Assembly: GCF_000702545.1 (NCBI RefSeq)
Contig: NZ_JNIO01000002.1
Span: 1-64,000 of the forward strand
Direction of reading: 5' to 3'
DNA: 64,000 nt
Origin: Selenomonas sp. AB3002
GTDB lineage: Bacteria > Bacillota > Negativicutes > Selenomonadales > Selenomonadaceae
Position 1 is the first letter of the stretch, and every line of letters starts with the position of its first letter. Below are positions 1 through 7,497 of the stretch, piece after piece. The notes beneath the pieces are model-generated. The model did no database searches and was not told the origin of the DNA. It saw nothing but the letters and a program-made list of their open reading frames with translations. A program made the position numbers and the translations under genes.

Positions 1-109
1 CGCTGATGATGAATTCTGTGGTTTTATCCTCATACTGGATTTTCGTTACGGCGGTGTTACCCTTCATCCAGCCCATGAGCCGGAGGATCTTCTTTCCCCT
101 GTAGGTCAT
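1..109 (-). CDS. Partial hypothetical protein (5' end only)
   Basis: The first 36 codons of a leftward gene that runs off the window. The peptide begins MTYRGKKILRLMGWMKG and is basic at its start. I do not recognise a family. It is the most distal visible gene of the leftward module of the element integrated near rpsI, and follows the small membrane protein directly. Confidence 0.45.
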   Translation of the reverse strand, partial: MTYRGKKILRLMGWMKGNTAVTKIQYEDKTTEFIIS

Positions 110-111
110 GG

Positions 112-297
112 CTATTTCCCCCTTTTGGTCATTGCCAGCCTGTCCGGCGTGGCCTTCCAGTTCTCAATCCTCATGTTCTGATTCTTGATTTTCTCTTCCA
201 CGCGGGAGTGGTGGCCTGATACTATGCACAGGCCCATAATGATGAACACAGCCAATGTGGAGAACGCCCCCGCAAAAAACCAGATAATCGAATTCAT
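112..297 (-). CDS. Small membrane protein, DUF3789-like
   Basis: A 61-residue protein with one N-terminal membrane segment (about residues 3-25, IIWFFAGAFSTLAVFIIMGL) followed by a short charged cytoplasmic tail. This layout resembles the DUF3789 family of very small phage and mobile-element membrane proteins; the assignment is by pattern only and the role is unknown. I start at the ATG at 297, directly before the hydrophobic segment. A GTG at 321 is in frame, but an AAAGGAG sits only one or two bases before it; a GTG at 312 would have better spacing. Confidence 0.55.
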   Translation of the reverse strand: MNSIIWFFAGAFSTLAVFIIMGLCIVSGHHSRVEEKIKNQNMRIENWKATPDRLAMTKRGK

Positions 298-360
298 ATT
301 AAACTCAAGCACCGTCTTCACGCTCCTTTACTTTGAAGGTCTCATAAAACTGATGCACGG

Positions 361-525
361 TCATGCTGATAGCAACGTCCTGCCCCCTGTCCACCAGCAG
401 GCGGTCTTCATGTTTCCTATCCTGGTGGAAATGCCATTCTTCCCGGGGTTGAAGTGAATTGCTATCCCGCCCATGTCCCCCATTATGGAAACGCCGTCAC
501 ATATCGGCTCACAAATCCCTCTCAT
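361..525 (-). CDS. Small hypothetical protein
   Basis: A 54-codon frame starting with ATG behind a good AAGGAG ribosome-binding site, lying between ssb and the small membrane gene. It is Cys- and Gly-containing (MRGICEPICDGVSIMG) and has no family I know. The overlapping +1 frame in the second half reads a more protein-like stretch ending TVHQFYETFKVKERE, so a frameshift here is possible, in keeping with the neighbouring broken genes. Confidence 0.35.
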   Translation of the reverse strand: MRGICEPICDGVSIMGDMGGIAIHFNPGKNGISTRIGNMKTACWWTGGRTLLSA

Positions 526-551
526 TGCTCTGTCTCCTTCTGCGAATAGGC

Positions 552-954
552 TTAGAATGGTATCTCTTCATCTGAAAATATCCCCGCCAAATCCTTCCCC
601 GGCAGGTGGGTGCGCGCCGGGGTTCTGGCCCTGGGGCTTGCTGCCACAGAATTCCATTCTTTCCAGCACCACTTCTGTGGTATAGCGCTTGATTCCGTCC
701 CGGTCTTCATATTGGCGGGTTTGCAAGCGCCCCCTCAGGAGGATTTCCCTGCCCTTCACCAGATTGTTGCCGATTGTCTCAGCCAGTTTGTCCCAGGCTA
801 CGCAATTGTGAAAGTCTGCGTGGGGCCGTTCTGGTTTTCCTGCCGGTAGGGCTTATCGGTGGCCAGTCCGAAGGTGGCCACGGGCTTTACCGCTTTGGGT
901 GTACCTTATTTCCGGGTCTTTCGTAAGTCTTCCCTTGAGTATCACTAAATTCAT
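552..954 (-). pseudogene. ssb: Single-stranded DNA-binding protein, broken by three indels
   Basis: The encoded sequence is a clear OB-fold SSB of phage or bacterial type, but it is spread over successive reading frames. Frame 1 gives MNLVILKGRLTKDPEIRY. After an extra C near 880, frame 2 gives the part reading VATFGLATDKPYRQENQNG. After a one-base loss near 809, frame 3 gives FHNCVAWDKLAETIGNNL and the rest of the fold. A last one-base loss near 575 puts the conserved acidic tail DEEIPF out of frame. SSB normally coats single-stranded DNA and recruits partners through that tail. Three separate indels in 400 bases argue for decay rather than programmed frameshifting. Confidence 0.85.
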
Positions 955-1057
955 TCCTGCTTTTCCTCCTGAGTAATTCACCTATTCCCATTACTGCTGC
1001 AAATCCTGCGAGTGACACCAGCACCCCTGCCAGTATCGCCACTACTGCATCATACAT
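887..1057 (-). CDS. Small membrane protein
   Basis: A 56-residue frame with an N-terminal hydrophobic segment (YDAVVAILAGVLVSLAGFAA) and a basic tail. Its ATG overlaps the stop of the upstream zinc-ribbon gene, which suggests translational coupling. Its 3' end overlaps the start of ssb by about 68 bases in another frame. No family recognised; small single-span proteins of this kind are frequent in phage early regions. Confidence 0.45.
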   Translation of the reverse strand: MYDAVVAILAGVLVSLAGFAAVMGIGELLRRKSRNEFSDTQGKTYERPGNKVHPKR

Positions 1058-1325
1058 TCATTGCCTCCCATCTTATCGGATAGCCTTTGAGCAGGGCCAC
1101 ATAATAGCCGTAGCTGAGGCCGTGCGCTCTGGCTTCTCTTGCCAGCTGGTCGAGCCTTGCCATGCTTGCCTTTCTTTTCCTGTCCCTGCGGCCGTACACC
1201 ATTTCTCTGTATGCGTTGCTGTGATGGATAGCCATCCTGCATTCAGGGCAATACTTGGCGTTGCTTTTTTTGCTGGTGACTGTGAAGGTGGCACCGCATA
1301 GCTGGCAGGTCATTATCCTTTCCAT
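1050..1325 (-). CDS. Small zinc-ribbon protein
   Basis: A 91-residue protein with an N-terminal CxxC...CxxC pair (MTCQLCGATF, then KYCPECRM) that should bind one zinc ion, followed by a basic, helical region. Similar short zinc-ribbon proteins are common in Firmicutes prophages, with no defined role. The ATG at 1325 has a GGGAGGG site five bases upstream. A second ATG at 1313 is also possible. Confidence 0.6.
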   Translation of the reverse strand: MERIMTCQLCGATFTVTSKKSNAKYCPECRMAIHHSNAYREMVYGRRDRKRKASMARLDQLAREARAHGLSYGYYVALLKGYPIRWEAMNV

Positions 1326-1337
1326 GTGCGCCCTCCC

Positions 1338-1935
1338 TCAGACAGCAGCTTCCTCCGGGGTCTCATGAACTTCTCCGTCTGATTCCCACATATTTTCTGA
1401 ATCATACTTCATGCCGTTGGCCTTGGCCCATTCCTTGGCCCACTCTTCCAAATCTATGCCCGCTTCAAGGTAGCTATAGGGGCAGTTCTTGGCATTGTTG
1501 TTGACTGTCTCCACGCGTACTTTCGGAAATCTCGCGGATCAGGCATTTCTTCCAGGCTTTCTTATGGCATTTGCCACAGGTCTTGGGGATAAAGCCGGAA
1601 TAGAGCTTGGCGAAGTCATCAGCGTTCATGCAGATAGCCCCCGCCATGTCCTGCACTATCTTGTAGTAGTGCTGGGCCTTGTCGTTTGGCACAAAGATGA
1701 TGTCCATGTGGTGAATGTGCCGGGTGAAGTCCTTGGCTGCGTCGAGGTCGAGGAAATCATAGCGCCGTTTGATGGCTTTCTTGCCCCAGGTGCGACAGGT
1801 GCGAAGGTCTTTCATAAATTCCGCATCCACACCCTTGGCCTTCTGGTAGTCTGCTATTACCTGGTCGAGCAAGTCCACCAGCAGCATAATCCGCGTCATG
1901 CTGACTTTTTCCGGCTTTGAAAGGTAGTTGTTCAT
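1338..1935 (-). pseudogene. DUF5651-like phage protein, frameshifted
   Basis: The gene starts MNNYLSKPEKVSMTRIMLL behind AAGGAG and reads in one frame up to a CxxC...C motif (CGKCHKKAWKKCLIR). That frame then ends in a run of Gln and Leu. The overlapping frame picks up with VETVNNNAKNCPYSYL and runs to a stop at 1338. The NCPY motif in the second frame is what I expect after the Cys cluster in this family, so one indel near 1515 separates the two halves. The family name is from memory of its shape. Function unknown. Confidence 0.6.
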
Positions 1936-1980
1936 GGTTGTTTCTCCTTTTGGTCATGTGATTGTTTCCGGCAGGCGTGG

Positions 1981-2534
1981 CTATGCCATCAGGTCTTCCA
2001 GCCTTGCACCGCTGGGGCCTATGTAGTCGAGGAAATGAATCACCATATCGGCCTTCACCTCATAGGGGTTCAAATCCTCAGCCGTGGCGTACTTATGGCC
2101 ATAGATTTCCTTCATGTAGATCCATGTTGCCCAGGGCACCATAAAATACTTTAGTTCGTATCCCTTGCCTATGCCACAGCAGATAAAAGCACCCGCCCCC
2201 GCCTTATAGTATTTGGTGAGGATTTCCGCCTGTGTTTCGGTGACGGCGCTGTACTTTATGCGGTCTGTCTGGGTATACTTGGCTTCTATGGCGATAAGAC
2301 GGCCTCCCCTGAGGCAGCCAATGAAATCGGGGTGCGCCCTAGCGACGAATTGCACCTCTGCCCGCCCCGGGCACGGTCAAGATTCTTCACCACGCGGAAA
2401 GGTTCGCTTTCCTTGTGCAGCACCAGACGGCCCTCCTGTTCATACTTCCTTGCCGCCCCCATTATCATGTCTTCCATAATTCGGCCCTGGCTGTTGTTCA
2501 CTCTGCTGATGTAGCTACGCCCTGCGTCTGGCAT
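1981..2534 (-). pseudogene. RecU-like Holliday-junction nuclease, frameshifted
   Basis: The N-terminal half (MPDAGRSYISRVNNSQGRIM) and the nuclease half (HPDFIGCLRGGRLIAIEAKY) are in different frames, joined by an indel near 2355. The motifs PDF and E-x-K followed by TQTDRIKYSA match the PD-(D/E)xK core of RecU-type resolvases, which cut four-way junctions during recombination or phage replication. The start at 2534 is supported by GGGAGG upstream. A short downstream restart could make the C-terminal half alone, but the catalytic fold would be incomplete. Confidence 0.7.
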
Positions 2535-2676
2535 CTAAATCCTCCCTCAGTTTCCGGCAAAACTCCTCCTTGGTCATGATGTGAAAGTCCTTCTTTGGAT
2601 TCCAGTAGGTCTTTGGCTCATGCCAGCGGCGTGTGGTGTGTGGCGACTCTATTCCGCCGATTCCTCTTAGCCTCAT
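2515..2676 (-). CDS. Small hypothetical protein
   Basis: A 53-residue frame starting with ATG, preceded by a purine-rich GGGGGAAG site. It overlaps the 3' end of the Cys-rich gene upstream and the first 20 bases of the RecU-like gene downstream. It ends with a charged helix (MTKEEFCRKLREDLDARRRA). No family recognised. It may instead be the real C-terminus of the upstream gene after a frameshift. Confidence 0.45.
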   Translation of the reverse strand: MRLRGIGGIESPHTTRRWHEPKTYWNPKKDFHIMTKEEFCRKLREDLDARRRA

Positions 2677-2956
2677 ATTTCTTCCCCCTCAGGATTTTCT
2701 TTTTCAGGCATTTGCGCACGGGATAAAGTTTCGTACTCAATCCCACCAGCCATGTCAGAGATATTTCTTGAATGTACCTGAAATAGCGCCAATGGTGGTC
2801 TGATACCCGCTCACATTTGCCACAGGTCTGGTAATGGCAGTCTCCTATCACGCCCGTGTCCTTGCACCAGGCGAAATTAGGGCAATACCAGCAACAGATA
2901 GGCCGCTTTTTGTGGGATAGCTTGCATTTTTCATCCTTGCAGTAGTAACGGGTCAC
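2618..2956 (-). CDS. Cysteine-rich hypothetical protein
   Basis: A 112-residue protein with nine cysteines, mostly in the first 60 residues (CKDEKCKLS, CCWYCPNFAWC, CGKCERVS), which suggests one or two zinc sites. The tail is strongly basic. The GTG start follows an AAAGGAGG site. It lies just downstream of the repeat array and the Rep gene. Its last residues overlap the next small gene, and the low-complexity ending suggests the frame may have been altered. Function unknown. Confidence 0.5.
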   Translation of the reverse strand: MTRYYCKDEKCKLSHKKRPICCWYCPNFAWCKDTGVIGDCHYQTCGKCERVSDHHWRYFRYIQEISLTWLVGLSTKLYPVRKCLKKKILRGKKYEAKRNRRNRVATHHTPLA

Positions 2957-2970
2957 GGCTTTGCCTCCTT

Positions 2971-3043
2971 TGTGGATAAGTATGTGAATAACTCTGTTTA
3001 TTCTGTGGATAAAACTGTGAATAAGCCTTTATCCTGTGAATAA
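2971..3043 (-). repeat. Five DnaA-box-like direct repeats
   Basis: Two exact TGTGGATAA boxes (2971, 3004) and three TGTGAATAA variants (2983, 3016, 3035), all in the same direction, in the short AT-rich gap below the Rep gene. TGTGGATAA is the complement of the consensus DnaA box. The spacing is 12, 21, 12 and 19 bases, so two pairs repeat the same 12-base step. This could be an origin or iteron array used by the Rep protein with DnaA. I see the repeats directly; the origin role is inferred. Confidence 0.65.
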
Positions 3044-3054
3044 CTTTATATTGT

Positions 3055-3879
3055 CTACCCGTCACGCTCATAGACAGCGTGCTGGTAGGGGTAGCCGTCT
3101 ATTGTATAGCCGTTGTAACTCAATTCCTTTACGACATGGTAGCCTTTTGGGGCTTTGATTTTGTCGCTGTAGGTATCATGGCGGGTTATCTGCTGGGTGA
3201 CAGCCCTGGTGCGGATAAGGTTCTTGCTGGGGCAGATGCGGGAACGCTTTGACTTGATTTCTTTTATCTCTGCATCCAGCTTCTTCACATCCAGCCCCGC
3301 CTTCACCGCCTGGGCTTTCGCATTCAGTTTGGTGGTCAGCACGTCTTCTTTTGTCATGTAGGCCGCCAATCTTGCCGCGTCCATGGCCCGGGCCTCATAG
3401 GGCTTGAAGTGACAATCTCCCAGCCCCCATGCCTTTTCCATTTCGGCCTTCATCTGGGGGAAGGGCACCCCCGGCAGGAAAGGGAGAATGATATGGCCAT
3501 GGAGCCTGCCCTTGCCTGTGATGTTTTCGTGTACGGCTATGTATTTCAAATCCTGCCCGTGCTTCTTATAGAAGGTGCGCAGATTTCTGATCATCTTCGC
3601 GTACTCTGCCTTGAATCTCTCCACAGGGACTTTTTCAGACAGAGTAAAGGAGGCCCACCAATCCCCGGGCTTGAAATTGTCCATTATTAGGCGGGTCAGT
3701 TTCTCCGTCCTGTGTCTGAGGTTTATCTTCTCCTGGGTTTCGGTTGTGCTGCCTCCTGCCCTGGGCCTCCTCCTCTCTCTCACCAGAGGATTCTTTGGCA
3801 TAGCCCGGAGGGAGTGGTACTTGTCCTCTATGAAAATACTTTTATCGTGGGATACCCACCTTTTCTTCATGTAGGCCAT
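3055..3879 (-). CDS. Rolling-circle replication initiator (HUH endonuclease)
   Basis: A 274-residue protein with the HUH pattern. It has a HGH pair at residues 127-129 in GRLHGHIILP, which would bind the divalent metal, and a candidate nicking tyrosine at residue 174 in LAAYMTKE with the following lysine. This is typical of the replication-associated proteins of the phage G2P/ORF2 class. Such enzymes nick one strand at the origin and stay bound to the 5' end while the circle is copied. The protein is basic throughout. The start ATG has GGAG eight bases upstream. It sits beside a DnaA-box-like array, an ssb and a RecU-like gene, which together make a replication module. Confidence 0.75.
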   Translation of the reverse strand: MAYMKKRWVSHDKSIFIEDKYHSLRAMPKNPLVRERRRPRAGGSTTETQEKINLRHRTEKLTRLIMDNFKPGDWWASFTLSEKVPVERFKAEYAKMIRNLRTFYKKHGQDLKYIAVHENITGKGRLHGHIILPFLPGVPFPQMKAEMEKAWGLGDCHFKPYEARAMDAARLAAYMTKEDVLTTKLNAKAQAVKAGLDVKKLDAEIKEIKSKRSRICPSKNLIRTRAVTQQITRHDTYSDKIKAPKGYHVVKELSYNGYTIDGYPYQHAVYERDG

Positions 3880-4015
3880 GGCTGTTTCTCCATCTGTTTT
3901 TGGCTGTGAGATTCCTTGATTTCTGCATGGTTATACAGGATATTTGTCGTAATACTAATTCCTTAAACAAGCCCGGAAAGCGGTGCAAAACACCGCCCTC
4001 CGATTTGCCTGCCGG

Positions 4016-4252
4016 TCAGAGGGAATAGCCTCCCTTGGCTGCTGCTTCCCTGATTTGTGCTTCAGTGAATCCTGTGTACTCCATAAATAATTTGGGGCTG
4101 ATGTAGTAAGAGAATTTCGGTTTCCTGCCGGTGGTGCCAGTGGGCACCGCCTGGCCGAAGGGCAGGAGGTTTCTCTGCAAGCCGATGCGGATAAATTGCG
4201 GCCCCTTGCCCATCATGGAGGCTGCCAGCTCCGGCATGATTTTTCTGATCAT
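4016..4252 (-). CDS. Phage HTH protein (excisionase or regulator type)
   Basis: A 78-residue protein. The pattern PQFIRIGLQRNLLPFGQAV followed by a beta-hairpin with YYISPKLF is the small winged-helix form often found in Firmicutes phage early operons and resembles MerR/Xis folds. It probably binds DNA. The ATG has a GGGAGGG site and follows the small upstream gene by only 13 bases, so the two are co-transcribed. The 136 bases below it hold a GCGGTG...CACCGC hairpin (about 3978-3994). Confidence 0.6.
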   Translation of the reverse strand: MIRKIMPELAASMMGKGPQFIRIGLQRNLLPFGQAVPTGTTGRKPKFSYYISPKLFMEYTGFTEAQIREAAAKGGYSL

Positions 4253-4265
4253 AGCGCTCCCTCCC

Positions 4266-4442
4266 TTAGGCCGTGGCGCTCTTGAAGTTCAGGGGCGTGG
4301 CGGTGAGTATGGCACCTGCCAGCCTCAGAATGGTAGCCTCCCCGCCCATTTTGCGAATAGCCTCGATGACTTCCATGGTTTCCCGGCGGGCCTGTTCGTT
4401 CTTCAATGCTTCACGCAGGGCATCTTCTGTGGACACATACAT
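4266..4442 (-). CDS. Small hypothetical protein
   Basis: A 58-residue protein, mostly helical (ALREALKNEQARRETMEVIE). Its ATG overlaps the TGA of the gene upstream (TGATG), so translation is probably coupled. No family recognised. Confidence 0.5.
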   Translation of the reverse strand: MYVSTEDALREALKNEQARRETMEVIEAIRKMGGEATILRLAGAILTATPLNFKSATA

Positions 4443-4942
4443 CAGTTATCGCCTCCCTCTTCCTTTTCAGATTCTTCTTTCTGTTCAAATTCCAATTGTT
4501 GCTGGGCACGCTTGCCCTCTGCGTAGAGTATGATTTCATCACAGAGGAGCTTTGCCACGGCGCTGCATTTCTCTGCCCAGGTCTGGGCGTTCTCCAGCGT
4601 GTATTTCTCCATGTGGAGAGGCACCGCCGGGGATTCAAAGTCGAAGTCCAGGCCGTTCTCCAGTCCCAGGCTCACGCCCAGGGTCAGAGTGGGGTTGCCA
4701 GCCTTAGGATATTTGATGCTGGCACCGGCTATGGTGGTATAGTTGATTCTGCTTGCGGGGATAAGGCACAGGTAGGGGATAAACTGTCCAAATGCTTCCA
4801 GTGTGCCCTCCAGCTCCGGGCGGGGGAATTCCCTGCTCTTGCATTGTCTCTCTTCACCGCCATATTCTTCCCATCTGACTATGTAAACTTTCGTGCCGTC
4901 TGCTTTCTCACGTATCGACACACCTAATGCTCTTTTGCCCAT
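4442..4942 (-). CDS. Hypothetical phage protein
   Basis: A 166-residue protein from the ATG at 4942, chosen because GGGAGG lies six bases before it; an in-frame start at 4999 has no such site. The middle is beta-rich and the end is acidic and low complexity (FEQKEESEKEEGG). No family recognised. It is probably an early gene under the element's repressor. Confidence 0.5.
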   Translation of the reverse strand: MGKRALGVSIREKADGTKVYIVRWEEYGGEERQCKSREFPRPELEGTLEAFGQFIPYLCLIPASRINYTTIAGASIKYPKAGNPTLTLGVSLGLENGLDFDFESPAVPLHMEKYTLENAQTWAEKCSAVAKLLCDEIILYAEGKRAQQQLEFEQKEESEKEEGGDN

Positions 4943-5017
4943 AGGCATCCTCCCTTCCATGGCAGGAACGCCCCGCCCCCTGTCGAATACCTCCCCCATA
5001 AAAAGGAGGTGATTGAA

Positions 5018-5233
5018 ATGTTCTTCTATGATAGTCCTGCCGGCCTTTTCACTATTCAGCTGGAAGATGGTCGCTACACCTTGCGACTGAATGGCGAAAT
5101 TTTAGGCCGTTACCATGCCCCCCATGCGGCGGCAGATGATGTCTACACGCAACATACGGGTGAAAGCACCTGGGATAATATCCCACTCCCCATTGATACC
5201 CCTACAGGAATAGATGAATGGGATTCAACGTAA
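5018..5233 (+). CDS. Small conserved hypothetical protein
   Basis: A 71-residue protein on the opposite strand to its neighbours, with AAAGGAGG placed well before the ATG at 5018. It reads FTIQLEDGRYTLRLNGE, then AAADDVYTQHTG, then WD. A similar arrangement (short beta sheet, then an AAADDVY motif) is, in my recollection, found in small proteins of proteobacterial phages and chromosomes. The function is unknown. It converges with the zinc-ribbon gene and the two overlap by nine bases. Confidence 0.55.
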   Translation: MFFYDSPAGLFTIQLEDGRYTLRLNGEILGRYHAPHAAADDVYTQHTGESTWDNIPLPIDTPTGIDEWDST

Positions 5234-5485
5234 GGGGTCAGTATCCGGCTTGTGAGTGATGGAAATACGGTAATTGCCACACTCGCAACGGTAGACAAGT
5301 GTCTGTCTTTCTTCTCCATGAATAGCAAAAACCGTTTTGGCCTTGTATGCTTCATGACATTTGGAGCACGCAAGGCCCCCTTCTTCTGTCTTGATGGTTC
5401 CATACCACTCCTGCAGGATTCCATCCCCTACTATGCGGGTGACTTTATCCTCATGGTAATAGTTCGGTATCCCCTCAAATACCAT
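5225..5485 (-). CDS. Zinc-ribbon hypothetical protein
   Basis: An 86-residue protein with CSKC and CECG pairs about 27 residues apart, which should make one zinc ribbon. The start at 5485 is set by AAAGGAGG six bases upstream. It is the first gene of the leftward module, beginning 24 bases inside the operator region and divergent from the repressor gene. That place in temperate elements is often held by Cro-like or anti-repressor genes, but this protein has no visible HTH. Confidence 0.5.
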   Translation of the reverse strand: MVFEGIPNYYHEDKVTRIVGDGILQEWYGTIKTEEGGLACSKCHEAYKAKTVFAIHGEERQTLVYRCECGNYRISITHKPDTDPLR

Positions 5486-5509
5486 CCGCCCCCTCCTTTC
5501 CGTCAGCGC

Positions 5510-5661
5510 CACTATTCTAAGAATAGTGCTATACTGGCCCTTTAGGGCCAGTTCGCAAACTCAGTTACAGTTTTTGTAACTCAGTAATCTTTATACAGCT
5601 ATATTAAATCACTCAGTTACTTATGTCAAGATATTTATCTTGATTTATGTCACTCAGTAAT
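5510..5661. promoter_or_regulatory. Operator and divergent promoter region
   Basis: The intergenic region between the leftward module and the repressor holds several ordered sites. There is a 19-base dyad CACTATTCTAAGAATAGTG (5510-5528); a 20-base perfect hairpin ACTGGCCC-TTTA-GGGCCAGT (5533-5552); four direct copies of ACTCAGTWA at 5559, 5579, 5611 and 5652; and a near-perfect dyad TCAAGATATTTATCTTGA (5626-5643). Such arrays are usual for repressor binding at divergent early promoters. Which site binds which protein cannot be told from sequence. Confidence 0.6.
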
Positions 5662-5695
5662 ATAAAATATTTTTCAAAGGAGGTGAAAAATATTT

Positions 5696-6199
5696 ATGGA
5701 AACGTCAAATATCAACACTCGTATAGAGGTTTTACGCAAGTCACTAAGGTATAACCAGGCAACTTTTGGCGAAAAAATCGGCCTTGGTGGCGGTGCCATA
5801 GGCAAGATGGAGCGCGGGGGCACCGTCACCGACCAAAACATCAAGCTGATCTGCGAAAAGTTCAACGTGCGCCGCGCATGGCTGGTGGACGGTGAGGGGG
5901 ATATGTACGATTCCCCGGAAAACTCCCTGTTCGCCAACTTCGCCAAAGAGTTCAATCTGAATCAGGCAGAGCAAAACCTTGCCCGCTTCTTCCTCACCCT
6001 GCCAGCAGAGGAACGGCGGCAGATGCTCAAATATGTCACCATGCTGGCCGATGCCATCCAGGGGAAGGAAGCCCCGCCCCCAGGCAGCGACATTGAAGCA
6101 GAGGTGGAGGCCTACCGCAAGGAGCTGCAGGATATCCACGCCGCTGGCGCTCAAGGCAAGCAGCCCCCCTCAGAAGATACCGCGCCCAAAAGGGCATAA
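5696..6199 (+). CDS. XRE-family phage repressor (CI-like)
   Basis: A 167-residue protein with an N-terminal helix-turn-helix (about residues 7-60: LRKSLRYNQATFGEKIGLGG, then IKLICEKFNVRRAWL). The DGEGDMYD segment after it is usual for element repressors of this type. The C-terminal half is helical and ends in a Pro-rich tail, without a LexA-like protease domain. It should keep the leftward replication genes silent. A strong AAAGGAGGTG precedes the ATG, and the operator array lies directly upstream. Confidence 0.8.
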   Translation: METSNINTRIEVLRKSLRYNQATFGEKIGLGGGAIGKMERGGTVTDQNIKLICEKFNVRRAWLVDGEGDMYDSPENSLFANFAKEFNLNQAEQNLARFFLTLPAEERRQMLKYVTMLADAIQGKEAPPPGSDIEAEVEAYRKELQDIHAAGAQGKQPPSEDTAPKRA

Positions 6200-6256
6200 C
6201 AAAAGAGCCGCCTGCCAAAACAGACGACCCCGCCATTATTTTCCAATTCCCAAAAG

Positions 6257-6290
6257 AAAAGAGCCGCCCACAGCCATAGGCGGCTCTTTT
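6257..6290 (+). terminator. Terminator after the repressor gene
   Basis: Stem AAAGAGCCGCC / GGCGGCTCTTT with a ten-base loop, ending in T residues on the plus strand. Confidence 0.75.
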
Positions 6291-6331
6291 AAGAAAGGAA
6301 GTTATGCCAATACCCTCCATCCATCTAAGCA

Positions 6332-6365
6332 AAAAGCCCCAGCAGTGGAGATTTGCTGGGGCTTT
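6332..6365. terminator. Second hairpin terminator before the integrase
   Basis: Stem AAAGCCCCAGCA / TGCTGGGGCTTT with a nine-base loop; A- and T-runs on both sides make it usable from either direction. It isolates the integrase from the repressor transcript. Confidence 0.7.
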
Positions 6366-6471
6366 GTACGAACCTCATGACCGATAGGCTCGCAGAGAAA
6401 CAACCTAAGGATATTATAGCCCACTCTCTGCAGCCTGTCCCACTATCAAACAAAAAAGGGACGGTGATTTT

Positions 6472-7494
6472 ATGAGATTGCCAAATTCTTCCGGGAGCGT
6501 CACCAAATTGCCCGGCAAAAGGCGCAAGCCTTACGCTGTCCGGGTCACAGCCGGCTGGACAGATGATGGCAGGCAGATACAAAAGTACCTGGGATATTAC
6601 GCCAAACGTACTGAGGCCATTGCGGCCCTTATGGCGTACAACGAAAATCCTTATGATCTGGACAGCCACAAGGTCACTTTTGCCGAACTATATGAGCGCT
6701 GGGGAGAGAATAAGTATTCCGGGGATATTCCAAACTGCTACAAGGCCGCCTATAAGCGTGTCCCCCATCTTCATAAAATGGCCTTTGTGGATATCCGCAA
6801 GCGCCACATTCAGGGAGAGGTGGATGCGTGTGAGTTGGGGTATTCCACAAAGAAGAATATCAAGACGTTATGCAACAAACTCTGCAACTTCGCCATTGAT
6901 TTGGAGCTGGTGACAGCCAATGTGGCCACCACCGTGGAGCTGCCGCCCTCTGAGGATAGCGACATGCACAATCCTTTCACTGATGCAGAACTGGCCCTAC
7001 TCTGGCAGCACACTGATGATGAAGGTGCCAGGTTCGCGCTCATCCTGTCCTATACCGGCCTGCGCCCCACTGAGCTATTGAAAATCAAGGTAGCAGACGT
7101 ACACCTGGACGAAAGGTATATGATGGGTGGCCTGAAAACCCCCGCCGGCAAAAACCGGGCCATTCCCATAGCAGAGAAGATATTCCCCTTCATTGCCGAA
7201 ATGTATAGTCCTGATAACGAATACCTGGTCATTGATAGCCGTGACGGAAAGCCAATGAAAACCTATGACAGGCTCCGTGACCATATCTGGGAGAGGTCTC
7301 CCATCATAATGGGCCTGCCCACTGAACACTTGCCTGGTGATGGCCGTCACACTTGCGCTTCCCTGCTGGATAACGCAAAGGTTGACTTGAAAACCATGCA
7401 GTTAATTCTCGGCCACCGCTCCGCCAATATTACCCATCGTGTCTATACCCATAAGACAATCCAGCAGCTGGTTGAAGCTATAAACCTAATCTGA
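6472..7494 (+). CDS. int: Tyrosine recombinase, phage integrase
   Basis: A 340-residue integrase. The N-terminal arm-binding part is followed by a core-binding domain and the catalytic domain. The first catalytic Arg is in SYTGLRPTELLKIK, the His-x-x-Arg-like box is in GDGRHTCASLL, the next His is in LILGHRSANITH, and the Tyr nucleophile is in HRVYTHK. It is the last gene of the element and ends 147 bases from the 3' end of rpsI, the usual place for an integrase beside its att site. The left end of the element is outside the window, so the att core cannot be defined here. Confidence 0.9.
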   Translation: MRLPNSSGSVTKLPGKRRKPYAVRVTAGWTDDGRQIQKYLGYYAKRTEAIAALMAYNENPYDLDSHKVTFAELYERWGENKYSGDIPNCYKAAYKRVPHLHKMAFVDIRKRHIQGEVDACELGYSTKKNIKTLCNKLCNFAIDLELVTANVATTVELPPSEDSDMHNPFTDAELALLWQHTDDEGARFALILSYTGLRPTELLKIKVADVHLDERYMMGGLKTPAGKNRAIPIAEKIFPFIAEMYSPDNEYLVIDSRDGKPMKTYDRLRDHIWERSPIIMGLPTEHLPGDGRHTCASLLDNAKVDLKTMQLILGHRSANITHRVYTHKTIQQLVEAINLI

Positions 7495-7497
7495 TTT

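Noticed and set aside
552-954. Programmed frameshifting in ssb
   Set aside because: Three shifts in different directions without common slippery sequences are better explained by damage or read errors.
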